A stretch of 64,000 nt of DNA from positions 3,410,001 through 3,474,000 of the forward strand of contig NZ_CP014944.1 in the NCBI RefSeq assembly GCF_001767295.1, written 5' to 3'. A model generated the notes under the pieces. It ran no database searches, was not told where the DNA came from, and saw nothing but the letters and a program-made list of their open reading frames with translations. Source of the DNA: Colwellia sp. PAMC 20917. Its GTDB lineage: Bacteria; Pseudomonadota; Gammaproteobacteria; Enterobacterales; Alteromonadaceae. The translations under genes were made by a program, and so were the position numbers. Positions 47,340 through 57,655 of the stretch are shown piece by piece (positions within the stretch are counted from its first letter, which is position 1; the number at the start of each line of letters is the position of its first letter).

Positions 47340-47403
47340 CAGGTTTCACTTTTATATTATTAACCGATAATTTTTATAACCAACGCGAGACTAGAGCAGA
47401 TTT

Positions 47404-47916
47404 TTACTTTCTACTTTTACGTTTATTCCATTGTTTGATAACAGAATATCGCCATAGGCCATGTATGGCAAAATAACCTATTAGCGAGAAAAGTACCGCT
47501 AGCACGCCACAGCCAAGTAAAAATGCTGGTCCAATAGTTGATAAACTATCAACCAGCCATTGCCAATTCGCTTCAAAAACAAATGCTTTTTCAGGTCGAC
47601 CTAATAGCCAGATGCCAACCATATAACAGCCATAAAAAATTGCAGGTATTGTTAACGGATTCGTTATCCAAACGAGTGCAACAGAAAGTGGCAAATTCGA
47701 ATGTACTATAATAGCAACACCAGCAGCTAAAACCATTTGAAAAGGTACCGGGATAAAGGCAAAAAATAAACCTACGGCAAAAGCTTTTGCGACAGAATTA
47801 CGGTTTAAGTGCCATAAGTTGGGGTTATGCAATGACGCACCAAAAATTTTTAAATGTTTATTATTTTTTATGGTGTTGTGATCCGGCATATAACGCTTGA
47901 AGAGTTTTTTAGGCAT
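47404..47916 (-). CDS. DUF2062 family membrane protein
   Basis: The product has 170 residues. Three predicted helices (about residues 42-62, 67-92 and 125-150) follow a basic N-terminus; the segment AVGLFFAFIPVPFQMVLAAGVAI with LWITNPLTIPAIFY-type sequence is the DUF2062 signature. The function is unknown, but in many gammaproteobacteria the gene lies beside comEC or msbA, as here. It is divergent from comEC with a 61-base gap and convergent with lolE. Confidence 0.85.
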   Translation of the reverse strand: MPKKLFKRYMPDHNTIKNNKHLKIFGASLHNPNLWHLNRNSVAKAFAVGLFFAFIPVPFQMVLAAGVAIIVHSNLPLSVALVWITNPLTIPAIFYGCYMVGIWLLGRPEKAFVFEANWQWLVDSLSTIGPAFLLGCGVLAVLFSLIGYFAIHGLWRYSVIKQWNKRKSRK

Positions 47917-47977
47917 ATACTTACTTATATTATCTAGGCTTTATTTATCGATTAGACAGATACGGAAATTAATCACT

Positions 47978-50428
47978 ATGGAACGGTGGCTATTTACATT
48001 TTTTATTGGTGCTATTTTGTCACTATTCTTACCGATAGTACCAGACATTTCGCAAGTTTATATTTGTTTTTGTTTTGCTGTCATTTTTTGTCTCATCAAA
48101 AGGTTACAGAGTTATAGTGGACTATTTTTTGGCTGTGCTTGGTTACTCTATGCTGGTTTCGTTTATCAAAACATATGGCAAGTTAATAGCCTAATTACAG
48201 ATGATTTTTTCGGTACAACCTTAACGGTAAGAGGTGTGGTTGCTAATATTCCAAAGTCATTAACGCGTAAAACAAAAAAGGATGAAACGACCAAGCAAGT
48301 ATCACGTTTTAATTTTGTTGTTGAAGAAATCAATCAACAAAAACTTCAATCAAAGATAAATATTCGTCTGCGTTGGGATCATAAGTCTGTTAAACCGGAT
48401 CACTTAAAAAAAGTTACTAATATTAACCAAGGCCAGAAATGGCAACTTACGGTGCGAGTAAAACCTGCCCATGGTTTTGCAAATATTGGCGGTTTTAGCT
48501 ATCAAACATGGTTAAGACAAAAAGAACTCCATGCTACTGGCTATGTAAAACATTCAGCAAAAAACAAATTAATAGCAGCGCAGCCTAGTTATCGTCAAAA
48601 TTTGTACCTACAACTTAATGAATTAATAGACTCATTGGCTTTGACAAACGATCTGCACCATTTTATTTTTGCTCTTACCTTTGGCGAACGTAGCAAAATT
48701 ACCGCTGAGCAATGGCAAGTGTTACAAGCAACAGGAACACAGCATTTAATGGCTATTTCTGGCTTACACTTAGGCTTAATTGCCAGTGGTGCTTTTGGAT
48801 TCATCTTGATGTTTTTTAGCTATAGTCCGTTTTACTTACTGTTAACTGAAAAAGGCAAGTTATGGGTGGTAAAAAAGAACAGTCGTATCGTGGCTTTCGC
48901 TTTTAGTAGCTTAATTGCACTATTTTATGCTTATCTCGCCGGCTTTTCTTTACCCACATTGCGTGCCTTGATCATGATGCAAATATTTATTTGCGCTAAG
49001 TTATTGGGGGTTAAATTAACAATAATACGTTGGTTATTACTGAGTATCGTTTGCATTATATTAATATCACCTTTTAGTCTATTTAGTGTCAGTTTTTGGC
49101 TAAGTGTTTATGCGGTATCACTGATATTATTGGTTATCTGGCGATGTCGAAAGTTACTGTTAACATCGGGTGATGGTAAAGTTGAAAAAATAAAAGCTTG
49201 GCTCCATTCTTTAATGATTATACAGCTAGGTTTAACATTATTTATGTTGCCTGTGGCGGCTTTATTAAATCATCAACTGCCTCTTTCTGCATTACTTGCT
49301 AATATTATTGCCGTGCCTTGGATGAGTTTTACCGCTATTCCGTTATGTTTATTGGCTGTGGTTGCTATGCCTTTTAGTGAAGCGCTGGCTATATTTTTTC
49401 TTGAGTTATCGTTAATATCATTAACATTTATTTGGCAGTGGCTACGTTACTTATCGAGCCAACAATGGCTGTTTATCGACGTTAGCCATCAGACGTTAGT
49501 GGTTGTTTTGATAATCACCGGTTTATGCTTCATCAGTTATTTTCTAGCCTTACCCAAAAAAATACTGGTTGTTGCAGTATCACTTACTTTTTTATTCAGT
49601 TATATGTTTATTAATGACCAACAAAAAAGTGATGACTGGCAAGTGACTGTCCTTGATGTGGGGCAAGGGTTAGCGGTTGTTATTGAAAGGCATGGACAGG
49701 CTATTTTATATGATACAGGGGCAAGTTACCCCAGTGGATTTAACTTGGCAGAAAGTGTGGTTTTTCCTTATTTACAGTATCAAGGCTTGACCACTCTTGA
49801 CTATTTACTGTTAAGTCATGCTGATAACGATCATGCTGGTGGCTTGGCTTTTATCGATAAAAAAGTGGCGCTAAATAAAATTATCGTTAAGCACATCAAA
49901 TATAATCAACCGGTAGAAGATGTTGGCAGGTATAGTTTTGTTAACATGCACAGTTGTAAACAAGGCGATGATTTTTCTTGGCAAGGTCTCACTTTTTCTG
50001 TGTTGTGGCCGGTGGTTATTGAAGATAAAGAAAATGATAATTCGTGCGTGATCCATATTTCTGATGGTAAATATAAGGTGCTATTAACGGGTGATATTCC
50101 TCATAAAGTTGAAAAAATACTGGTCGCTAATACTGAAATCGCTAATCAGTTAAAAGCTGATGTTATTGTTGCGCCGCACCATGGCTCTAAAACCTCATCA
50201 AGTACGGGGTTTATTAAAGCGGTTTCACCCGAGGCCGTTATCTTTAGTGCGGGTTTTATGAATCGATGGAAGATGCCTAATAAAGCGGTACTTAAACGTT
50301 ATCATCAGCTCAATGTAACGCCGTATGCAACTGCTGAACATGGAATGATCCGCATAAACATTACCGAACAAGCCCTTGAAATTCAATCTTATCGTCTGCA
50401 TATCAAGCCATATTGGTTTGCTAATTAA
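47978..50428 (+). CDS. comEC: ComEC/Rec2 family DNA-uptake channel protein
   Basis: ComEC carries single-stranded DNA across the inner membrane during natural transformation. The frame is open from 47897, but the ATG at 47978 gives MERWLFTFFIGAILSLFLPI and 816 residues and keeps the start clear of the divergent DUF2062 gene. It has an N-terminal DUF4131/OB region, a Competence domain of many helices (about 210-530) with GTQHLMAISGLHLGLIA, and a C-terminal metallo-beta-lactamase domain with VLDVGQGLAVVI, LLSHADNDHAGG (near residue 613) and APHHGSKTSS. It is complete, with all expected domains. Confidence 0.94.
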   Translation: MERWLFTFFIGAILSLFLPIVPDISQVYICFCFAVIFCLIKRLQSYSGLFFGCAWLLYAGFVYQNIWQVNSLITDDFFGTTLTVRGVVANIPKSLTRKTKKDETTKQVSRFNFVVEEINQQKLQSKINIRLRWDHKSVKPDHLKKVTNINQGQKWQLTVRVKPAHGFANIGGFSYQTWLRQKELHATGYVKHSAKNKLIAAQPSYRQNLYLQLNELIDSLALTNDLHHFIFALTFGERSKITAEQWQVLQATGTQHLMAISGLHLGLIASGAFGFILMFFSYSPFYLLLTEKGKLWVVKKNSRIVAFAFSSLIALFYAYLAGFSLPTLRALIMMQIFICAKLLGVKLTIIRWLLLSIVCIILISPFSLFSVSFWLSVYAVSLILLVIWRCRKLLLTSGDGKVEKIKAWLHSLMIIQLGLTLFMLPVAALLNHQLPLSALLANIIAVPWMSFTAIPLCLLAVVAMPFSEALAIFFLELSLISLTFIWQWLRYLSSQQWLFIDVSHQTLVVVLIITGLCFISYFLALPKKILVVAVSLTFLFSYMFINDQQKSDDWQVTVLDVGQGLAVVIERHGQAILYDTGASYPSGFNLAESVVFPYLQYQGLTTLDYLLLSHADNDHAGGLAFIDKKVALNKIIVKHIKYNQPVEDVGRYSFVNMHSCKQGDDFSWQGLTFSVLWPVVIEDKENDNSCVIHISDGKYKVLLTGDIPHKVEKILVANTEIANQLKADVIVAPHHGSKTSSSTGFIKAVSPEAVIFSAGFMNRWKMPNKAVLKRYHQLNVTPYATAEHGMIRINITEQALEIQSYRLHIKPYWFAN

Positions 50429-50520
50429 CGTTGTAAATATTATTAGTTGGTTGCAACTAAGAAATAACGTTAAAATGGCTTGGATATGAATAATTAATCG
50501 CGAAGTCACAGAGAGACTGA

Positions 50521-52281
50521 ATGTTAGCAAGTAAAAGCAAAGTAGCCGCACAAGCCACAACGTGGCAAAATTTTAAACGCTTAATGAGTTATGCTAAACC
50601 TTACAAAGCAGGGTTTGTCATCGCTATATTAGGGATGCTTGGCTACGCCGGTATCGACACTTTATTTTTCTCGCAGTTACAGCCATTAATCGATGATGGT
50701 TTAACTGATGCTAATCCTAACTTTATGAAGTGGGCCCCCCTTTTTGTTATTGTTTGTTTTATTATCCGAGGTATCTGCCATTTCTTTGGTAATTATTGTT
50801 TAGCTTGGGTGGGTAATAATGTCGTTACCGATTTAAGACAAAATTTATTCGAACACATTATGGCACTACCGGTGACTTTTCATGATAAAGAGTCTACTGG
50901 AACGTTAATCTCTAAACTGACCTTTGATACCGAGCAAGTCCTTAATGCAACCAGTAAAGCGTTACTTACCTTAGTGCAGCAAGGCGCTATGGTGATTGGT
51001 TTTCTCGCGGTTATGTTTTACAACAGTTGGCAGTTATCAGCAATATTTCTCCTTATAACTCCTATCATCGCTATTATTGTTACTGTGGTTTCGAAACGTT
51101 TTCGCCAAGTTAGTAAAAAAATTCAAAATGCGATGGGTGAAGTGACTTCTGCTGCCGAACAGACCTTTAACGCGCATAAGGTGGTCTTAACCTTTGGCGG
51201 ACAAGAACGTGAATTCGAACGTTTTGGTCAGATAAATAAACATAATCGCCAACAACGCATGAAAATGGTGGCCACTAAATCTTTCAGCGTACCTTTGATA
51301 CAAATTATCGCTTCTTTTGCGTTAGCGTTTGTACTTTACGTTGCCAATTTAGAAAGTATGAAAGCCAGTTTAACGCCAGGGATTTTCATAACGGTGATTA
51401 CTTGTATGACTATGCTACTGAGACCCTTAAAGTTATTAACTACGGTTAACAGTGACTTTCAAAATGGTATGGCGGCTTGTGTTAGTATTTTTGCGGTGCT
51501 TGACCAAGAAAATGAAAAAGACACGGGCCAACAATCACTTGATAAAGCCAAAGGAACACTTGCTTTTGAACAAGTTGATTTTTCTTATACTAATGACGAA
51601 AAATTAGCGCTTACTCAACTAAGCTTTACCGCGAATGCTGGCGAAACAGTGGCTTTGGTTGGTCGCTCGGGGAGTGGAAAATCAACCGCCAGTGCAATTT
51701 TGCTGCGCTTTTATAATGCAACAGCGGGTAAAGTATTAATTGATGGAAAAGACATTACCTCATACAAGTTGAAAGACTTACGTGCTCAATTTGCTTATGT
51801 TTCTCAGCAGGTGGTGTTATTTAATGACTCTATCGCTAATAATATTGCCTATGGTAAACCCAACGCCACTCGTGACGAAGTTTTAGCTGCGGCTAAAAGT
51901 GCTCATGTGCTTGAGTTTGCAGAAAATATGGTTGACGGAATAGATACTAACATTGGTGACAATGGTGCTTTACTTTCTGGTGGACAACGCCAACGTGTTG
52001 CTATCGCTCGAGCATTATTGTGTGATGCACCTTTTTTAATTCTTGATGAAGCAACCAGTGCTTTAGATACCGAGTCAGAACGTCATATTCAAGATGCTTT
52101 GCAAGTTTTACAAAAAGATCGTACCTGTATTGTTATTGCTCATCGCTTGTCTACCATTGAAAATGCCGATAAAATTATTGTTATGGAACAAGGGAAAATT
52201 ATTGAACAGGGCGATCATCAAACATTATTAGCAAAAGAAGGTGCTTATGCAAAATTACACAACTTTCAATTTAGCGAATAA
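50521..52281 (+). CDS. msbA: Lipid A export ATP-binding/permease protein MsbA
   Basis: MsbA flips the lipid A-core across the inner membrane. The 586-residue half transporter has six N-terminal helices (about residues 25-320) and an ABC domain with GRSGSGKST (Walker A, near residue 380), LSGGQRQRVAIARALL (signature) and LILDEATSALDTESE (Walker B). Length and the msbA-lpxK-ycaR-kdsB order agree with E. coli. lpxK follows after 21 bases. Confidence 0.97.
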   Translation: MLASKSKVAAQATTWQNFKRLMSYAKPYKAGFVIAILGMLGYAGIDTLFFSQLQPLIDDGLTDANPNFMKWAPLFVIVCFIIRGICHFFGNYCLAWVGNNVVTDLRQNLFEHIMALPVTFHDKESTGTLISKLTFDTEQVLNATSKALLTLVQQGAMVIGFLAVMFYNSWQLSAIFLLITPIIAIIVTVVSKRFRQVSKKIQNAMGEVTSAAEQTFNAHKVVLTFGGQEREFERFGQINKHNRQQRMKMVATKSFSVPLIQIIASFALAFVLYVANLESMKASLTPGIFITVITCMTMLLRPLKLLTTVNSDFQNGMAACVSIFAVLDQENEKDTGQQSLDKAKGTLAFEQVDFSYTNDEKLALTQLSFTANAGETVALVGRSGSGKSTASAILLRFYNATAGKVLIDGKDITSYKLKDLRAQFAYVSQQVVLFNDSIANNIAYGKPNATRDEVLAAAKSAHVLEFAENMVDGIDTNIGDNGALLSGGQRQRVAIARALLCDAPFLILDEATSALDTESERHIQDALQVLQKDRTCIVIAHRLSTIENADKIIVMEQGKIIEQGDHQTLLAKEGAYAKLHNFQFSE

Positions 52282-52302
52282 AATGACGGTTGAGATTTTG
52301 CT

Positions 52303-53391
52303 ATGCGCTTAATTGAAAAGGTTTGGTTTTTTCAACACCCAGCAAAATGGCTGCTCGTGCCGTTATTGTTACCGTTAACCGTTATTTTTTGGTTGCTATC
52401 CGCGTTACGACGAAAATGCTATCAACTGTATTTTTTTAAATCTTTTGGTATCGACATCCCTGTTGTGGTGGTGGGTAATATTGGTATTGGTGGTAACGGT
52501 AAAACACCGGTGGTTTTGTACTTAATTAAGCAATGCTTAGCACAAAACATGAAAGTTGGCGTTATTAGTCGAGGTTATGGTGGACAAGCACCGCACTATC
52601 CCTATTTACTCAATGCAAGCAGTAGCGCAGCTGAAACAGGCGATGAGCCTTTATTAATTTATCAACGCCATGGTATTCCTGTTGTGGTTGGCGGCGATAG
52701 AGTGGCGAGTGCCAGGTTGTTAATGCAGCAAGGCTGCGACGTTATTATTGCTGATGATGGTTTACAACACTATCGCTTAGAACGAGATTTTGAGCTTATT
52801 GTTATTGACGGTAAACGCGTGTTTGGAAATGGCTTGTTATTACCCGCAGGGCCATTACGTGAAGGTTTATGGCGTTTAAAAACAGTCGACGCGCTTATAT
52901 TTAATGGCGCAACGCCAACTGATAATAAAGTTTATCCAGTTGGTATACCACAAATAACAATGACCTTAATGGCAAAAACGGTGGTTAATGTTAAAACCAA
53001 TCAGCAGCTATCATTAACTGACTTTTATCAACAGTTTAATGATAATGAAAGTCACACTAAGCGTATCAATGCTATCGCCGGTATTGGTGACCCTAGTCGT
53101 TTTTTTAAAACTTTAGTTGATAGTGGCTTTAGTCTTGAAGCATCAGTAGGTTTCAAAGATCACCAGCATTACAATGAAGCGCAATTTGTCAGTTTTTCTG
53201 ACGATATTCCACTTTTGATGACAGAAAAAGACGCGGTAAAATGTACATCTTTTGCTAAAAATAACTGGTGGTATTTACCGGTTGATGCCCATATTGAAAA
53301 TAAACAAATAACGCCATTTTTAGACGCGCTATTTGACAAAGTAAAAGCAGATAAACTGAGCCGTATTAAGGCTAGATTCACGCTAAGTTAA
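52303..53391 (+). CDS. lpxK: Tetraacyldisaccharide 4'-kinase
   Basis: LpxK phosphorylates the 4' position of the lipid A disaccharide precursor. The 362-residue protein has an N-terminal membrane anchor (about residues 15-33), then VVVGNIGIGGNGKTPVVLYL with the P-loop, and the SRGYGG and GDEPLLI segments. VIIADDGLQHYRLERDFEL contains the catalytic Asp region. It is in the msbA-lpxK-ycaR-kdsB cluster. Confidence 0.96.
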   Translation: MRLIEKVWFFQHPAKWLLVPLLLPLTVIFWLLSALRRKCYQLYFFKSFGIDIPVVVVGNIGIGGNGKTPVVLYLIKQCLAQNMKVGVISRGYGGQAPHYPYLLNASSSAAETGDEPLLIYQRHGIPVVVGGDRVASARLLMQQGCDVIIADDGLQHYRLERDFELIVIDGKRVFGNGLLLPAGPLREGLWRLKTVDALIFNGATPTDNKVYPVGIPQITMTLMAKTVVNVKTNQQLSLTDFYQQFNDNESHTKRINAIAGIGDPSRFFKTLVDSGFSLEASVGFKDHQHYNEAQFVSFSDDIPLLMTEKDAVKCTSFAKNNWWYLPVDAHIENKQITPFLDALFDKVKADKLSRIKARFTLS

Positions 53392-53424
53392 CTAATCAAT
53401 AAACTGATAAATAAGAGAATAAAC

Positions 53425-53604
53425 ATGGCATTTGACGTAAAACTAATGGAAATATTAGCTTGTCCAGCATGCAAGGGCAAACTTGATTACAATAAAGAAC
53501 AACAAGAATTAATCTGTAGATTCGACCGCCTTGCTTACGCTATTGAAAAAGGCATTCCGGTCTTGTTAGAAAGTGAAGCGCGCCGTATTACCGAAAATGA
53601 CTAA
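53425..53604 (+). CDS. ycaR: Trm112/YcaR family protein
   Basis: This 59-residue protein starts [18 protein letters not shown]; the CPAC motif is followed by a single later Cys ([12 protein letters not shown]) and ends [15 protein letters not shown]. That is the standard layout of the UPF0434/YcaR family between lpxK and kdsB. Its biochemical role is not established; eukaryotic Trm112 activates methyltransferases. It was too short for a default ORF filter. Spacing to kdsB is 22 bases. Confidence 0.93.
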   Translation: MAFDVKLMEILACPACKGKLDYNKEQQELICRFDRLAYAIEKGIPVLLESEARRITEND

Positions 53605-53626
53605 TTAAATGTATTTGGAGAATTAA

Positions 53627-54406
53627 ATGTCTTTTATTGTTGTAATACCTGCTCGGTTTGAGTCGTCTCGTTTACCGGGAAAAGTCTTAGCCGATATTAA
53701 TGGTAAGCCGATGATCCAATGGGTTGTTGAAAAAGCCCAGCAAAGTGGTGCTAGCCAAGTGATTGTCGCCACTGATAATAAGCAGGTTGAAGAAGCGGTA
53801 TTAGCATTTGGTGGCGAGGTTTGTAAAACTCGTGCCGATCATCAATCGGGTACCGAACGTTTAGCCGAAGTGATGAACATTTATAACTTTGACGATGATC
53901 AGGTTATCGTTAATGTTCAGGGGGATGAGCCTTTTATTCCCGCTGAAAATATTGCGCAAGTTGCCAGAAATTTAGCGGACCAGCAAAGAACAAATCAGCA
54001 ACAAGCTAGAATGGCGACACTTGCTGTGCGTATCCATGACGTTGAAGAGGCTTTTAATCCTAACGCGGTTAAAGTGTTAACAGATAAACACGGTTATGCG
54101 ATGTACTTTAGCCGTTCGACGATCCCTTATGACCGAGATCGTTTTCTTAATGAGAAAAGTGTCGCCGCTATTGGCGATTTTTACTTACGCCATATTGGTA
54201 TCTACGCCTATCGCGCTGGGTTCATTAAAGATTACGTGCAATGGCCGGCCAGTCAATTAGAGCAAATTGAGTCTTTAGAACAACTGCGCGTATTATGGCA
54301 AGGTGAAAAAATTCATGTTGCGGTAGCCGAAACTCGTTTAGCGGTTGAAGGGGTTGATACGCCAGAAGACCTAGAAAAAGCTAGAGCTTACGCTTTAACG
54401 CTTTAA
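53627..54406 (+). CDS. kdsB: 3-deoxy-manno-octulosonate cytidylyltransferase
   Basis: KdsB activates Kdo to CMP-Kdo for lipopolysaccharide core synthesis. The 259-residue protein starts [20 protein letters not shown], the nucleotide-binding motif, followed by [21 protein letters not shown] and [15 protein letters not shown]. It ends with [14 protein letters not shown], a usual C-terminus for the family. It is the last gene of the cluster, followed by a terminator at 54436. Confidence 0.97.
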   Translation: MSFIVVIPARFESSRLPGKVLADINGKPMIQWVVEKAQQSGASQVIVATDNKQVEEAVLAFGGEVCKTRADHQSGTERLAEVMNIYNFDDDQVIVNVQGDEPFIPAENIAQVARNLADQQRTNQQQARMATLAVRIHDVEEAFNPNAVKVLTDKHGYAMYFSRSTIPYDRDRFLNEKSVAAIGDFYLRHIGIYAYRAGFIKDYVQWPASQLEQIESLEQLRVLWQGEKIHVAVAETRLAVEGVDTPEDLEKARAYALTL

Positions 54407-54413
54407 TTTTTTA

Positions 54414-54438
54414 TAAAATAAAATAAAATAAAATAAAA
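54414..54438. repeat. (TAAAA)5 microsatellite
   Basis: Five perfect units of TAAAA lie between the kdsB stop and the following terminator. Confidence 0.85.
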
Positions 54439-54468
54439 AGGCCTTATGTTTTCACATAAGGCCTTTTT
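54436..54468. terminator. Bidirectional terminator between kdsB and the M1 peptidase gene
   Basis: GGCCTTATGT/ACATAAGGCC with a 4-base loop is flanked by A and T tracts, so it can work for both convergent genes. Confidence 0.88.
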
Positions 54469-54485
54469 ATTACGCTAATGAAATA

Positions 54486-57188
54486 TTATTTTAATAGTTC
54501 AAGCGCTTTAACACAGCGACCAATTTGTTGATGGCTAGCTTTGACTGTCTTTAACACTTGCGGCTTCATACCACTGTAGTCTTTAATCAGTTGCGCTAAT
54601 TCTGCTTCACTGGCTGCATTACATTGTGTCGGTAACATGCTACCGGCAAAAGACTCTAATAAACCTAAATCACTTCCTTCATTTAATTTAGGGATGTGTG
54701 CGAGAATTTTAGCTTTATAAGGCGCTTCTAAAGCTTGTTGCTCACCAGGGAATAAACCCCACATAATATAACGAAGTGTAGAAAGTTTTAGTTTGTCAGG
54801 GTTATTAATAACGATGTTAAACCATTTTTCTTTAACTTCAGCCTCAGGTCGAATAACTTCTGCATAAATAGCACTTTTAACACCTGAATCGGTAATGTCT
54901 TTTTTGGCTTCAGTGCTCAATAATGCTTGGTAATTACCATGTTGGTAACGGTTCATTTTAGCAATTAATGTCCAGCGCTTGTCTTGATCTATGGTAATAC
55001 CATCAAAACTTTTTTCACCGTTCAAAATATTTTGTAAGCGATTTAAATGCTTAGTTGTTTTCGTTACACCAACATAACGACCATACCAAAGTTTTTGGAA
55101 ATCTGAACCCGCTTCGGCATTTTCTAATAAACGTAAGTATAAGTTTTCAACGTCCATATAAAGCGCTGTATAATCTTTTTGCTCTAAGCGTGTTGCAACA
55201 GTTAGAAAGCCTAAAGCCGAGGTTAACGTACTCGCAATTTTACGTGATACGTTATAATCGCTTTCACCTTCAATATTAGCCATGGCAAACGTTACCAACT
55301 GGTCAGCGGCTAAGTTTGCATCGTTGACGCTGTCAGACAAACTCTGCCATAGCATTAAGCGCATAGTGGCATTATCAATCGCATTAATGTGTTTTTGTGC
55401 TGATGCCAATGACTTTTCATCAAGATCTACTTTTACGTAACCCCAATCAGCTTCGTTTGGATAAACCAAATCAGGACATGCTTGACCTATCACAGCCTTG
55501 ATCTCAGTGGTCGCACCTTTATACATAATAGGTGTTGCAGAGGTTAAGTTCATCGCAGTGCCATCAGCACTAACATTGTATAAACCAATTTGAACACGTT
55601 GTTCACGTAATGTTGGGTAACCATCTGGTGCTGTTTGGTTTATTGCAAACTCACTAATTTTACCGTCACTACATTGGTAATTAACTTTGATGGTGTTTAA
55701 ACCTGCATTATATAACCAGTCTTGTGTCCACTGGGTCATATCTTTACCTGCAGGTTTGCCAAGTTCACCGATGAAATCTTCTAAATCAGTATTTTGGTAA
55801 GAAAACTTTTTCAAGTAATTGCTGACACCAATGCGGAAGTTCTCTTCACCTAAATAATAAGGCAACTGCTTTAATACTGATGCGCCTTTACCGTAGGTAA
55901 TACCGTCAAAATTTGACAAAGCAACACCTGTAGAAGCAACCGGTAATTCTATCGCATGAGTGTTCACTGAGTCATCAGTGCGGTAAGCCCATTGTTTAGT
56001 ACCAGAGTAGAATACATCCCAGTTGTTCTCAAAGTCGCTGGCTTCTGCAATAGCTAAGTTGGCCATATAAGTAGCAAAACTTTCATTTAACCATAAGCCG
56101 TTCCACCAGCGCATGGTAACTAAATCACCAAACCACATGTGTGCCATTTCATGAGCAATAACATTAGCAAGACTCATACGAGCACTGGTTGATTTCTCTC
56201 CACGTGCAATATAGCCTTCATTGAATGTAACCGCAGCAACGTTTTCCATAGCACCGGCATTAAAGTCAGGTGCAACAATTTGGTCATATTTGCCAAAAGG
56301 GTATTGCACATCAAAGTACTTATTGAAGAAGGCAAAACTTTGTTTGGTTGGAATAAACCATTCGTCAGTTTTAACGTATTCGGCTAAACTTTGACGAGCA
56401 AATAGACGCAATTTCATCCCTTCAAAATCATCTTCCCATACAGCGTAATTACCTGCATGAAGAGAGAAAACATAAGAAGAGAATCTTGCTGAAGCAGGGA
56501 ATGACCATACTTTGTTATCACCGCTTTCGCTAATCGTTGTTTCGCGAGTTGCGCTAATTATTTGCCAATGAGCGGGAGCGGTCACTTGTATTTCGTAGCT
56601 GGCTTTTAAATCAGGTTGATCAAAATGAGGAAATAATCGGTTCGCGTCATAAGGTTCAAAATCGGTGTATAAGTAAACTTCACCATTTTTAGGGTCAACA
56701 AAACGATGGAAACCAGAGCCGTCAGTAGAGTAAGGACGTTGGTAATCTATAGTAATACTTTGCTTACCCGCTGTTAATTCGCTAGCAGGAATAGTGATAA
56801 ACCATTTTTCATAGCTAAATTTAACTACTTTACCATTCACTTTTAATGAGTTTATGGTGCCTTCATCAAAATCTATGGTTAAATCATTTTGATTGTTTTC
56901 TACTAAATCAAAGAGTAACTCGGTAGAGCCAGAAAAACTTTCGCTTTTATTATCAATCGTCACACTTAACTTATAGCTAACGTTACTGACTTGTTTAGCA
57001 CGCATCTCAGCATAAACTGCTTCAAGTGATTCACTTTGAGTGCGTAATAAACTTGTTTGTTGTTGTACGGTTTCAGCGACTGCTGAGTTGCTTGCTGTGT
57101 CTGCTTTTTCACAGCCCATCAACGCAACACTTGAGCCAATAATAGCAATGGACAGCGCCTTAGCTATTTGAGATTTATTTAATGTCAT
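54486..57188 (-). CDS. M1-family aminopeptidase, lipoprotein
   Basis: The product has 900 residues. It has a lipoprotein signal with lipobox ALMGC near residue 26. The exopeptidase motif GAMEN lies near residue 312, the zinc motif HEMAH near 346 within VIAHEMAHMWFGDLVTMRWW, and the third ligand Glu in NESFATYMA. An ERAP1-like C-terminal domain follows. It resembles PepN-type alanyl aminopeptidases but is exported, whereas classic E. coli PepN is cytoplasmic. It probably trims peptides in the periplasm or at the surface. It is monocistronic. Confidence 0.94.
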   Translation of the reverse strand: MTLNKSQIAKALSIAIIGSSVALMGCEKADTASNSAVAETVQQQTSLLRTQSESLEAVYAEMRAKQVSNVSYKLSVTIDNKSESFSGSTELLFDLVENNQNDLTIDFDEGTINSLKVNGKVVKFSYEKWFITIPASELTAGKQSITIDYQRPYSTDGSGFHRFVDPKNGEVYLYTDFEPYDANRLFPHFDQPDLKASYEIQVTAPAHWQIISATRETTISESGDNKVWSFPASARFSSYVFSLHAGNYAVWEDDFEGMKLRLFARQSLAEYVKTDEWFIPTKQSFAFFNKYFDVQYPFGKYDQIVAPDFNAGAMENVAAVTFNEGYIARGEKSTSARMSLANVIAHEMAHMWFGDLVTMRWWNGLWLNESFATYMANLAIAEASDFENNWDVFYSGTKQWAYRTDDSVNTHAIELPVASTGVALSNFDGITYGKGASVLKQLPYYLGEENFRIGVSNYLKKFSYQNTDLEDFIGELGKPAGKDMTQWTQDWLYNAGLNTIKVNYQCSDGKISEFAINQTAPDGYPTLREQRVQIGLYNVSADGTAMNLTSATPIMYKGATTEIKAVIGQACPDLVYPNEADWGYVKVDLDEKSLASAQKHINAIDNATMRLMLWQSLSDSVNDANLAADQLVTFAMANIEGESDYNVSRKIASTLTSALGFLTVATRLEQKDYTALYMDVENLYLRLLENAEAGSDFQKLWYGRYVGVTKTTKHLNRLQNILNGEKSFDGITIDQDKRWTLIAKMNRYQHGNYQALLSTEAKKDITDSGVKSAIYAEVIRPEAEVKEKWFNIVINNPDKLKLSTLRYIMWGLFPGEQQALEAPYKAKILAHIPKLNEGSDLGLLESFAGSMLPTQCNAASEAELAQLIKDYSGMKPQVLKTVKASHQQIGRCVKALELLK

Positions 57189-57655
57189 TTACCCTGATCC
57201 TACTTTATTATTTTTAATATTTCCTAGTGGAAACACTTTTCATTGAAAATACCTAAGTACTTATATCATATAAGCGGGGTAAAATTACTTCAGTCATCGC
57301 GTAAATAATGAAGTTGATCGAATTTTAACTGATTTTTGGTAAAGCTTGCTTTTTATCAACTTATTTTTATCTACTTTTTTAATATAAAATATTGTTGTGT
57401 CAGTATTTTCTTAGTATTTATTCATGTCAAATAGGTGCTGTTTGTTGTTCACTTTTTATTGTTTTGGTTTGCTGATTTATGTCAAAAATTAATTGTGTTG
57501 AGTAATATTGATCAACGCGATGAACATTTATTGTAATAAGGGGATTAAAATGCCGACGTTCATCTTATTTTCTATCGGTTCAAACGAATAAACCTTGTCA
57601 GGAGACGTTACTTCTCTTTATTATAATCAGGAGCCATTAATTAAAAGAAATAATA
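57189..57655. other. Intergenic region between divergent M1 and M18 peptidase genes
   Basis: These 467 bases separate two divergent peptidase genes and should hold both promoters. The sequence is AT-rich. A TTGATCAA palindrome lies near 57509-57516, but no full FNR or CRP box is present. I see no other structure. Confidence 0.4.

Noticed and set aside
47897-47977. Upstream start for comEC
   Set aside because: It overlaps the divergent DUF2062 gene, has no ribosome site and precedes a normal ComEC N-terminus at 47978.
57506-57520. TTGATCAA-containing site as an FNR or CRP box
   Set aside because: The half-sites lack the N4 or N6 spacing; only a short palindrome is present.
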